This document shows, one piece after another, positions 1 to 7,219 of a DNA stretch of 29,451 bases. The notes under the pieces were generated by a model, which worked only from the letters and a program-made list of their open reading frames with translations, did not search any database and was not told the origin of the DNA. The stretch spans positions 1 through 29,451 of the forward strand of contig CALEZT010000068.1 of the NCBI GenBank assembly GCA_937927975.1, given 5' to 3'. Both the position numbers and the translations under genes were made by a program. The stretch comes from an uncultured Phycisphaerales bacterium (GTDB lineage: Bacteria > Planctomycetota > Phycisphaerae > Sedimentisphaerales > Anaerobacaceae). How positions within the stretch are numbered: position 1 is the stretch's first letter; each line of letters starts with the position of its first letter.

Positions 1-2218
1 TGGTCACGCGAGCGATCAGGCTGCCGTCGCCGGTGAGGGTCTTGTAGGCGTAGGTAAATTCATCGCTGTTGTTCCAGATGTCGGCGCCCGCGCCGGTGAG
101 GGACATCTTGCCGCCGGTTTCCGTTACAGCCGTACTGGCCAGGGCCGCGCGGCCTCGGGTCCAGACGGAAAGTTCAGTTGCGCCCGAACCGGTCCAATTC
201 TGGACGGAATCGAACTCCCTCACGGCCTCGCTGTAGTACGGGGCCTTGGTGTTGTCGTAGGCGAAAGGCATCGACTGCGAGCCGCCGTGGACGATCGTCT
301 GCTCGGCGAACGGCGCTGTCATGTACCCGACTGTCGAGCCGCCGTATACCGTATCGGCAATGCCGTCGAACCAGAACTCATAGATCCGACTGCCTTCGCT
401 GTCGGTGTAGCCCTCGAAATCGTCGATGGGCGCGAATTCCTGGGCGGTGAAGCTCCAGACGTCGCCTTCGTAGGCGCCGGCGTCGCCGACCTCATCGACT
501 CTCCAGAAGTACTTGGCGCCGAAGGTCATGGAAGCCGGGGTGTAGCCATGGGTGCTCACGGTGCTGGCGACAGCGGTGCCTGCGGCGACCGCGGCCTCAT
601 CGGTGCCGAAGAAGACCTTGTGCGAGGTGGCTTCGCGTCCGGGCCGCCAATCCAGCGAGGCGGTCAGGAGGACATCCGTCGCACCGTCGGCCGGAACGGG
701 CTCTCTCGCCTGGACGGGCACGTAGAAGAACCTGACTTCGCTGAGGCTCACCTGCTGGGCGACGCCGCCCCAGTTGCTGTTGATCGTCAGCCTGACGAAC
801 TTGGCCTCGACGCCCCCGAAATCGACGAGCGTATTGGCCGTGTAGGTGGCCTCTGCGGTGGCGCGGGCGAACTCGTGCGGACCTTCCAGCGTGGCCCACG
901 TCTGCCCGTCAGCGGAGTACTCGATGGTGACGTCCTTGGCGCCGAAGCCGACGAAGGCCTCGACGATCTGGTTGGCGTTCCAGACCCACAGTTCGTCGAG
1001 CTTGTAGACCTTGTCGAACTCGAACTGGATCCAGTGGGGTTTGGCGTTGCTGCTCATCCACATCTGCGCCAAGTCGATGGAGTGCTGGTCGTCGGCGTTC
1101 AGGCCGGAACCGTTGACCGTGTTCTGCGCGGGCGTGTCGGCCCGGCTCTGGCTGGAGGCGGTGGCGACCACGTTCTTGATCGGGTAGGAGAACGGTTCGG
1201 CTGTGAAGCTCCAGACCGGCCCTTTGAAGATCGTGTTGTCAGGGGCGGCATTCACTTCGTCGACGCGCCAGTAGTAGACCGTTCCAAATTCGAGCAGATT
1301 GACCACGTCATAGGCGGCGGCCGTCTGGCCTTGACTGACGAGAACACCCTTGGGATTGGCCCGCGAGGCGTCGTTGACGTCGGCGAACGACGTTCCCAGG
1401 TAGACATCGTGCGTCGCGGCGTATTGGCCGGCCACCCAGGCCAGCGTGACGTCCCGGTGGACGTCCTTGTCGCCGTCCGCAGGGGTCGGCGACGTCGCTG
1501 CGCCGGTGAGCAGGTCGTTTCCGGTCATGATCTCCTGGACCTCCGCCTGAGTCAGGCTGCGGTTGTAGACCCGCACGTCGTCGATCATGCCCAGGAAGCT
1601 TCTGCCTGTCCCTTCATTCGTCCTGCCGATCACGACGTTGGCCGTATCGGCGGCGCCCGGCAGCACGATCCCCGACCCCCCCGTGCCGGCGGCCTGGCCG
1701 TTGATGAAGTACGCATGAGTGCCCTTGACGACCATGCCGCAGACGTGAACCCATTCGTTCAGTGGCGGCAGCGTTGCGGTACTGAGGGTTCCCACGCCGG
1801 CCGTGCTGAAGTGCAGGGCACGCGACGCCTCGGTATACAGGTTGTAGGATCGCTGGCCTTCCTGTTTGCCGATGATGCCCTGCCAGGGGTCGCCGTTGGG
1901 AGCGTTGTATCGCTGCGGGTTGATCCAGACCGCCACAGCCACTTCGTTGCTGACGTTCAGACTTGTGTTGTGCGGCACGGACACGAAATCGTCCACCCCG
2001 TCGAACTTCAGGGCGCTTCCGAACACGCCGGGGGCCCAGGTGGGACCATTGGTCAGGGTGCCGTGGTTGCCGAACTGGGATGAGTCCCCTGCCACTGTGC
2101 CGGCCCCCTCATCGAACCACCACCAACCGATGAGGCTGGGATCCACGCCGGCGAACGCCGGCATCGCAGGCCCCACGAGCAAGGCACACAACATCGCTGG
2201 AATCAGTCGTCTCGACAT
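1..2218 (-). CDS. Secreted modular LamG / discoidin-like surface protein (3'-truncated by window edge)
   Basis: This frame is open from an ATG at 2218 to the window edge, so about 739 residues are visible and the C-terminus is missing. A GGAGG-type ribosome site lies just upstream. Residues 1-23 form a signal peptide (MSRRL, hydrophobic core, AFA cleavage site). Residues about 25-200 look like a LamG/concanavalin-like domain (start LIGWWWFDEGAG, later VRVYNRSLTQAEV). About 240-340 is a fibronectin-III-like module ending YYWRVDEVN. About 345-495 resembles an F5/8 type C (discoidin) domain (HWIQFEFDKVYKLDELWVWN). About 500-590 is a second copy of the first module ending YFWRVDEVG. The rest begins DDFEGYTDSEG, a motif I associate with Planctomycetota surface proteins. 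The domains suggest carbohydrate or surface binding outside the cytoplasm. No catalytic domain is visible. The gene is divergent from the beta-CASP gene. A long plus-strand frame over this region is an antisense shadow. Confidence 0.85.
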   Translation of the reverse strand, partial: MSRRLIPAMLCALLVGPAMPAFAGVDPSLIGWWWFDEGAGTVAGDSSQFGNHGTLTNGPTWAPGVFGSALKFDGVDDFVSVPHNTSLNVSNEVAVAVWINPQRYNAPNGDPWQGIIGKQEGQRSYNLYTEASRALHFSTAGVGTLSTATLPPLNEWVHVCGMVVKGTHAYFINGQAAGTGGSGIVLPGAADTANVVIGRTNEGTGRSFLGMIDDVRVYNRSLTQAEVQEIMTGNDLLTGAATSPTPADGDKDVHRDVTLAWVAGQYAATHDVYLGTSFADVNDASRANPKGVLVSQGQTAAAYDVVNLLEFGTVYYWRVDEVNAAPDNTIFKGPVWSFTAEPFSYPIKNVVATASSQSRADTPAQNTVNGSGLNADDQHSIDLAQMWMSSNAKPHWIQFEFDKVYKLDELWVWNANQIVEAFVGFGAKDVTIEYSADGQTWATLEGPHEFARATAEATYTANTLVDFGGVEAKFVRLTINSNWGGVAQQVSLSEVRFFYVPVQAREPVPADGATDVLLTASLDWRPGREATSHKVFFGTDEAAVAAGTAVASTVSTHGYTPASMTFGAKYFWRVDEVGDAGAYEGDVWSFTAQEFAPIDDFEGYTDSEGSRIYEFWFDGIADTVYGGSTVGYMTAPFAEQTIVHGGSQSMPFAYDNTKAPYYSEAVREFDSVQNWTGSGATELSVWTRGRAALASTAVTETGGKMSLTGAGADIWNNSDEFTYAYKTLTGDGSLIARVT

Positions 2219-2354
2219 ACGGTTCCTCCTTCAGATATGCATCGTTCAACCTGTTCGGTTCACACAACCTCTGGGACTCTGCCGGCTCCTCCTGGAGTGC
2301 GATAGGGTCGCCCGGTAGGCTCCGGGACGGCAGCCACGACAGACCTTATCTTCC

Positions 2355-2384
2355 TTTTTACGCGATAGAAGCCTCCAAAGTCAA
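2355..2384 (-). promoter_or_regulatory. Possible sigma70-type promoter for the LamG protein gene
   Basis: On the minus strand there is TTGACT (2384-2379), an 18-base spacer and TAAAAA (2360-2355). The predicted start near 2348 would give a leader of about 130 bases. The -35 is good and the -10 is mediocre, so this is tentative. Confidence 0.35.
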
Positions 2385-2412
2385 GGAAAAGCTCGTCCGA
2401 CGGAAAAAACTC

Positions 2413-2447
2413 CGCCGAGTTCAGATTCGGCGTCGCCCCAGGCGACG
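2413..2447. repeat. Two adjacent perfect hairpins upstream of the beta-CASP promoter
   Basis: The first inverted repeat pairs CGCCGA (2413-2418) with TCGGCG (2427-2432) around an 8-base loop. The second pairs CGTCGCC (2431-2437) with GGCGACG (2441-2447) around CCA. They share two bases, so only one can form fully at a time. They lie just before a -35 box. They could be a terminator remnant, an operator or chance; no T-run follows either. Confidence 0.5.
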
Positions 2448-2454
2448 CGTAGCG

Positions 2455-2483
2455 TTGACAAGCCTCTTCGCTGCGGGTAGAAT
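2455..2483 (+). promoter_or_regulatory. Strong sigma70-type promoter for the beta-CASP RNase-like gene
   Basis: TTGACA at 2455-2460 is a perfect -35, followed by a 17-base spacer and TAGAAT at 2478-2483 (5 of 6 to TATAAT). Transcription would start near 2490, leaving a leader of about 33 bases before the ATG at 2524. It is one of the best promoter matches in the window. Confidence 0.75.
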
Positions 2484-2523
2484 TGGAGTCTGGATAGAAA
2501 GAATATGGCAGTCAGGAGCGATC

Positions 2524-3930
2524 ATGCAGGCACGACTGAGGTTCTTGGGGGCCGCCCGGAATGTGACCGGCTCGCGGCACATGCTGGAGGTCGATGAAAC
2601 GAAGATTCTTGTCGATTGCGGATTGTACCAGGAGCGACAGTTCGTCTCGCGAAACTGGGCGCCGTTCGACGTTCCTCCAGCGAGCCTCAAGGCGGTCTTG
2701 TTGACCCACGCCCATCTCGACCACTGCGGCCTGCTGCCCAAGCTGGTGAAAGAGGGCTTCAAGGGGAGGATCTTCTGTACGAGCGCGACCGCAGAGATCG
2801 CCAAGATCATCCTCATGGACGCTGCGAAGATTCAGGAAGAAGACGCGGCCTTCAAGAAGAAACGACACAAGAAGGAGGGACGCGAAGGCCCTCACGGCGA
2901 CCAGCCCTTGTACACGGCCGGCGACGCCGAGAAGTGCTTCCCCCTCTTCGCTCCCGTCGAGTATGGGGACACCGTGAGGATCGCTCCGGGGTTGGAGGCG
3001 GTCTTCTCGGAGGCAGGGCATGTTCTGGGCTCGTCTTTCATCAACGTGGGCTTCTCGCAGAACGGGGACGCTCGCAACGTGCTGTTCTCCGGCGACGTCG
3101 GCCGGAAGAACCGCCCGATCATCCGGGACCCCGACGGAGCCACGCACGGCGATTACGTTCTGGTCGAATCCACCTACGGCGACCGCGTTCACGGCGGCCG
3201 CGAGGACATCAAGGCCGCGATCGGCGAGGTGATTTGTCAGACGCGCGCCGCCGGCGGGAATCTGATCGTGCCCAGTTTTGCCCTGGAACGAGCCCAGGAA
3301 CTGCTCTATTTCATTCACGAGCTTCAGCACGAGGACGCGATCCCGCACGTGATGGTGTTCCTCGACAGTCCCATGGCCAGCGCGATCACGAAAGTGTTCC
3401 GCAATCACCCGGACCTCTTCGACGGTGCGATGCGGCGTCTGATGCAGAAACACGAGTCACCGTTCGCATTCGACGGCCTGAAATTCACCGAGAGCACGAA
3501 GGAATCCAAGGCGATCAACACAATCAAAGGAACGGTCGTCGTCATCGCGGGCTCCGGCATGTGCACGGCCGGGCGAATCAAGCACCACCTGGCGAACAAC
3601 ATCGCCCGGCCCGAGAGCACGATCATGTTCGTCGGCTACCAGGCCATCGGCACGCTTGGACGTCGAATCGTCGATGGCGACCCGGAGGTGCGAATCCTCG
3701 GGGCCAACTACCCTGTCAAGGCGCGCGTCGTCCAGATCCATGGTTTCTCGGCCCACGCGGACAAAGAGGAACTGATCGAGTGGCTCAGCTCGCTGCGGAA
3801 GCCTCCGCGAAAGCTCTTCGTCGTCCATGGCGAAGCCCAGAGCGCTGAACACTTCGGCCAGTTCATTCACGAGCGAACCGGTTGGGACGTCGCGGTGCCC
3901 GACTATCAGGAAGAAGTGGTCCTCAACTGA
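2524..3930 (+). CDS. Metallo-beta-lactamase / beta-CASP RNase-family protein (CPSF73-like)
   Basis: 468 residues, probably cytoplasmic. The ATG at 2524 is chosen because AGGAG (2514-2518) lies 5 bases upstream; the frame could extend to 2455, but that would begin inside the promoter. The metallo-beta-lactamase zinc motif HAHLDH is at residues 62-67, with further ligand motifs EAGHVLGSS and FSGDVG. The beta-CASP part contains SGMCTAGRIKHH, and the C-terminal RMMBL-type motif is IHGFSAHADKEEL followed by VVHGEAQ. Bacterial relatives are zinc-dependent endo/exoribonucleases related to CPSF-73 and the archaeal aCPSFs; substrates in bacteria are usually unknown. An odd Lys/Arg/Glu-rich insertion (about residues 105-125) lies between zinc motifs. 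The gene is monocistronic and convergent with the MFS gene. Family assignment is firm; RNA processing is inferred from the family. Confidence 0.93.
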   Translation: MQARLRFLGAARNVTGSRHMLEVDETKILVDCGLYQERQFVSRNWAPFDVPPASLKAVLLTHAHLDHCGLLPKLVKEGFKGRIFCTSATAEIAKIILMDAAKIQEEDAAFKKKRHKKEGREGPHGDQPLYTAGDAEKCFPLFAPVEYGDTVRIAPGLEAVFSEAGHVLGSSFINVGFSQNGDARNVLFSGDVGRKNRPIIRDPDGATHGDYVLVESTYGDRVHGGREDIKAAIGEVICQTRAAGGNLIVPSFALERAQELLYFIHELQHEDAIPHVMVFLDSPMASAITKVFRNHPDLFDGAMRRLMQKHESPFAFDGLKFTESTKESKAINTIKGTVVVIAGSGMCTAGRIKHHLANNIARPESTIMFVGYQAIGTLGRRIVDGDPEVRILGANYPVKARVVQIHGFSAHADKEELIEWLSSLRKPPRKLFVVHGEAQSAEHFGQFIHERTGWDVAVPDYQEEVVLN

Positions 3931-3946
3931 GTGCCATCGTCGCAGG

Positions 3947-3983
3947 CGGCGAGTCTTCCCCACGCGACAGAAGACACTCGTCG
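3947..3983. terminator. Possible bidirectional terminator between convergent genes
   Basis: An imperfect inverted repeat pairs 3947-3958 with 3970-3983 (12 pairs including one G-T, with a 2-base bulge) around an 11-base loop. It lies in the 60-base gap between two converging genes, where a shared terminator is expected. No clear T-run on either strand. Confidence 0.4.
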
Positions 3984-3990
3984 CTGGGGT

Positions 3991-5349
3991 TCAGTCTTCC
4001 GGCAGGGGTTTGCCCTTGGTCTCCGGCGCCCAGATCAGAGCGACCATCCCAAGCACGAAGATCAACGACAACACGGTGGCTGCTTTCCGGAAAGGCTCAT
4101 CCACGCCTGCGCTCGTCAGTTGGCTGTTCACATAGGCCAGCATCAATGGGAACGGAGCGGCCAGATAACGAACCGTGTTGTAACAGAAACCCACGCCTGT
4201 TCCGCGAAGCCGCGTGGGGAACAACTCCGGAAAGTAGATCGAATACCCGCCGAAGACCGACAACTGCGCGAACCCCATCATGGGCAGCATCCAGTAGGCG
4301 TCCCGGCCGGACCGCAGGCTGTTGAAGACGAAGACCGTCACGATCAAACAAAGCGCAAACGCTCCGAAGAAAGCGGGTCGTCGACCGAACCGCGTCGCGA
4401 CGACGGTGAAGGTCAGCATGCCGAAGAAGGACCCGACATCCTGCAGGGCCATTCCGTATCCTCGCACGATGTCGATGACTCGTTGCGGCTGACCCTGCAG
4501 GGCCGTGGAAATCAACTCCGGGGAAAAGAAGCCGATGCCCCACAATCCCGCCATGCCTGCCAGGCCCAGGCCGACTCCGACCAGGAGGTTGCGTCGCCAG
4601 AGCGGGTGACGAACCATGTCGGGGATCGAGCCAAAGCGTTTGGATGCGTCTGGGCTTTGGCCCGCCTGGCGTTTCGCCTCCTTCCATCGTTCCGGCTCTC
4701 GCAGCAGGAGAATGATCGGGACCACCAGGATGGCGGGCAGAACGCCGATGAAGAACATAATTCGCCAGCCGGACAGGCCGAACAGGACGTTCGCTTCGCC
4801 CGGATGCACCCTGGTGCTCACGAGGGAGGCGATGATGTTGCCCAGGGCCGACACCGTCTGGAGCGAGCCCAGAGCCACCGCGCGGAACCGAGCGGGGACG
4901 CTCTCGGCCACCAGCGTCGTGGCGGCGCCGAACATGCCGCCGACTCCGAGACCGACGAGAAAGCGGTAGATCAGGAAGTCCGCGCCGCTTCGGGCGAAGC
5001 CCGACAGACCCGTGAATCCCGAGTAGATCAGCAGCGCCACGACCATCGTCTTGACTCGTCCCCACCGATCGCTCATCATCCCGAAGATGATGCCGCCGGT
5101 GGCCCAACCGATCATCATCATGCTCGTGGCGCCCATCCCCCAGTTCTTCACCGCGGTGTCGGCGGCCGCAGCACCGCCCAGGACCTCCCGCAGAGCGGGC
5201 TCGCGACAGAGGGTGAAGATCCGCTGGACCATGCAGTCGAACAGCCACCCGCTGGAAGCGAGGATCACCACGACCCAATGGTACCAGGTCAGTTCCCTCC
5301 ACCAGGGCGCCTCGACGGCGAGTTCGTTCGGGACTGCCGATTCAGCCAT
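3991..5349 (-). CDS. Major facilitator superfamily transporter (sugar/organic acid symporter type)
   Basis: 452 residues with about 12 hydrophobic membrane segments, the usual length for an MFS carrier in the inner membrane. The loop 2-3 signature is GMMSDRWGRVKT. The mid-protein RFLVGLGVGGMFG and the late YFPELFPTRLRGTGVGFCYN and PETKGKPLPED are typical of the sugar/acid:H+ symporter branches. The ATG at 5349 is preceded by AAGGAG at about 9 bases. It runs divergently from the exported oxidoreductase gene, consistent with uptake of a sugar-like product, but the substrate cannot be read from the sequence. A hydrophilic loop rich in Lys/Arg/Glu separates the two halves, as normal. The family is certain; the substrate is open. 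Confidence 0.93.
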   Translation of the reverse strand: MAESAVPNELAVEAPWWRELTWYHWVVVILASSGWLFDCMVQRIFTLCREPALREVLGGAAAADTAVKNWGMGATSMMMIGWATGGIIFGMMSDRWGRVKTMVVALLIYSGFTGLSGFARSGADFLIYRFLVGLGVGGMFGAATTLVAESVPARFRAVALGSLQTVSALGNIIASLVSTRVHPGEANVLFGLSGWRIMFFIGVLPAILVVPIILLLREPERWKEAKRQAGQSPDASKRFGSIPDMVRHPLWRRNLLVGVGLGLAGMAGLWGIGFFSPELISTALQGQPQRVIDIVRGYGMALQDVGSFFGMLTFTVVATRFGRRPAFFGAFALCLIVTVFVFNSLRSGRDAYWMLPMMGFAQLSVFGGYSIYFPELFPTRLRGTGVGFCYNTVRYLAAPFPLMLAYVNSQLTSAGVDEPFRKAATVLSLIFVLGMVALIWAPETKGKPLPED

Positions 5350-5414
5350 CTATTTGGACTCCTTTTCCAAGGTTTTGCTGCATAGCGACGGACGCCCTTC
5401 TGTCGGAGTTCCGC

Positions 5415-5442
5415 CTGACGCAGGGAAGACGTAGTGTACAAT
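5415..5442 (+). promoter_or_regulatory. Candidate plus-strand promoter overlapping the MFS promoter
   Basis: CTGACG (5415-5420), 16 bases, then TACAAT (5437-5442). It overlaps the minus-strand candidate, so the two could compete. A second possible -10, TATAAT at 5538-5543, has only a poor -35 (TGTACG at 5515). Which of them drives the oxidoreductase gene is not decidable by eye. Confidence 0.3.
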
Positions 5443-5461
5443 CTTCATTCTGCCGAGCCAA
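5433..5461 (-). promoter_or_regulatory. Candidate promoter for the MFS transporter gene
   Basis: On the minus strand TTGGCT (5461-5456), a 17-base spacer and TACACT (5438-5433) fit a sigma70 promoter (4 of 6 at both boxes). The leader would be about 75 bases. Confidence 0.4.
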
Positions 5462-5593
5462 TTGATTTCGCGGCGAACGCCGTTTGCAGGCGGAAATGGC
5501 GGCTCCCAACGGGCTGTACGCCGGCGGGCTCGATGGCTATAATCGCTGGCGTCAGAGAAGACCGCGACAAACAAACGTCATAGGAGAGAATAG

Positions 5594-6988
5594 ATGACCG
5601 GTCAGAGACATCAGGCAATGAGTCGGCGGGGATTCCTTGGCGGCGCCGCGGCGGCTGCGGCATTCACAGTCGTTCCTCGTAGCGTGCTGGGAGGCGCCGG
5701 CCAGACGCCGCCGAGCGCGAAGATCAACGTCGCCATCATCGGCACGGGCGGCCAGGGCATCGTCAATATGAAACAGCTCTTTCAGGAGCCGGACGTCCGC
5801 ATCGCGGGCCTGTGCGACATCAACGACGAGAGCGACTATAGCATGTTTTATTACGGCGGCACCGCGGGTCTCAAGCCCGCGCTCGATCTGGTCCGCCAGC
5901 AGTACGGCGGACCCTGCCCCACCTACCGCGACTACGACGAGATGCTCGCCAAGGAGAATATCGACGCGGTGCTGGTGGCCACGCCGGACCATTCGCATGC
6001 GGTCGCCTGCCTGGCCGTGATGGCCAAGGGCAAAGGGCTCTACTGTGAGAAGCCGCTGTGCCGAACGGTGTACGAGACGCGCGTCGTCACCGAGGCCGCC
6101 CGCAAGGCCGGCGTCGCCACGCAGCTCGGCAACTTCGGCCACTCCAGCGAGGACATCCGCCTGTATTGCGAGTGGATCTGGGACGGCGCGATCGGCGACG
6201 TCCAGGAGGTCCACGCCTGGACCCACACGGGCGCCCGCCGCTGGACCGACCTGACCGGTCGGCCGAAGGACATGCCTCTGGTGCCCGCCGGCTTCGACTG
6301 GCAGCGGTGGCTGGACCCGGTCCCGCCCCGGCCGTATCACCCCGATTACGCGCCGGTTCGCTGGCGGGCGTGGTGGCAATTCGGCTCGGGCACGATCGGC
6401 GACTTCGCCGTCCACCACCTGGACCCGGCCTTCTGGGCCCTGAAGCTGGACCAGGTGGACCGCTACCAGGTCGAGGCCAGCAGCTATGGCGCGACGGAAG
6501 AGGTCTGCCCCGCCGCCTCGCTGGTCCACTACCACTTCCCGGCCCGCGCGGGCATGGCGCCGGTTCGAATCAGTTGGTACGAAGGCGGCATCATGCCGCC
6601 GCGACCGGCCGAACTGGAGGCGGGCCGCAACGTCGAAACCAACGGCATTCTGTTCATCGGCACCAAGGGCACGATCCTGGGCGAAGGCTGGGGCCGCTCG
6701 CCGCGGATCATTCCCGAGACCAAGATGCGGGCGTACAAGCGACCGGCCAAGACCCTGCCTCGCGCGGCAGGTCATCATCGCAACTGGCTCGATGCGGTCA
6801 AGGGCAAGGGCCAGCCGAGCACGCACTTCGCCTACGCGGGTCCGCTGACGGAATTCTGCCTCATGGGCAATGTCGCCCTGCGGGCCGGCAAGAAGCTCGA
6901 CTACGAACCGAAGGCGATGAGAATCACGAACGTCCCTGAGGCGAACCAATTCATCCGCCCCGTCTATCGCGAAGGCCGCACGTTGTAG
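5594..6988 (+). CDS. Tat-exported Gfo/Idh/MocA-family oxidoreductase
   Basis: 464 residues. The N-terminus carries a twin-arginine signal (SRRGFLGG, residues 10-17, then an alanine-rich core), so the protein is predicted to be folded with its cofactor and exported. The Rossmann dinucleotide motif GTGGQG is at 50-55, followed by the acidic strand end LCDIND, ATPDHSHA (129-136) and the family motif EKP at 152-154. The C-terminal half contains DFAVHHLDPAFWAL, matching the substrate-binding domain. Members of this family oxidise or reduce sugars and sugar derivatives with NAD(P); exported members can hold the cofactor tightly. AGGAG (5582-5586) lies 7 bases before the ATG. The gene precedes the isomerase-like gene by 231 bases on the same strand. 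Exact sugar unknown. Confidence 0.93.
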   Translation: MTGQRHQAMSRRGFLGGAAAAAAFTVVPRSVLGGAGQTPPSAKINVAIIGTGGQGIVNMKQLFQEPDVRIAGLCDINDESDYSMFYYGGTAGLKPALDLVRQQYGGPCPTYRDYDEMLAKENIDAVLVATPDHSHAVACLAVMAKGKGLYCEKPLCRTVYETRVVTEAARKAGVATQLGNFGHSSEDIRLYCEWIWDGAIGDVQEVHAWTHTGARRWTDLTGRPKDMPLVPAGFDWQRWLDPVPPRPYHPDYAPVRWRAWWQFGSGTIGDFAVHHLDPAFWALKLDQVDRYQVEASSYGATEEVCPAASLVHYHFPARAGMAPVRISWYEGGIMPPRPAELEAGRNVETNGILFIGTKGTILGEGWGRSPRIIPETKMRAYKRPAKTLPRAAGHHRNWLDAVKGKGQPSTHFAYAGPLTEFCLMGNVALRAGKKLDYEPKAMRITNVPEANQFIRPVYREGRTL

Positions 6989-7004
6989 AGCATGAGTCTC
7001 GTCT

Positions 7005-7041
7005 GTCCTATAGGTCCCATAGGTCCTACTCGGCCCATAGG
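7005..7041 (+). repeat. Short CATAGG-type repeat cluster in intergenic space
   Basis: Three spaced copies of a TAGGTCC/CATAGG unit occur here: CCTATAGG (7007-7014, a perfect palindrome), CCCATAGG (7016-7023) and CCCATAGG (7034-7041). They lie after the oxidoreductase stop codon and outside any gene. I do not know a function. Confidence 0.55.
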
Positions 7042-7072
7042 ATTTGTAGCAATGCCTGCATCTCTTTTTGCC

Positions 7073-7101
7073 TTGTGGCCCGGCTGACGCGCGGGTATAG
7101 T
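7073..7101 (+). promoter_or_regulatory. Candidate promoter for the isomerase-like / beta-helix genes
   Basis: TTGTGG (7073-7078), 17 bases, TATAGT (7096-7101; 5 of 6). The leader to the ATG at 7220 would be about 110 bases. The -10 is good and the -35 weak. Confidence 0.4.
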
Positions 7102-7219
7102 GCATGCGGTTTTGCGATGCCCATCCGGGCGCGCGTAGCGCCTGCTTTGTGGGAGACTCGGCATAGGCATGACATCACAAGTCGTCGACACCTCAAACCT
7201 CAGGTAAGGAGGCAGCCCC

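Noticed and set aside
287..2083. 598-codon open frame on the plus strand opposite the LamG protein gene
   Set aside because: The minus strand has a ribosome site, a signal peptide and recognisable LamG/discoidin domains. The plus frame has no recognisable protein and is a high-GC antisense shadow.
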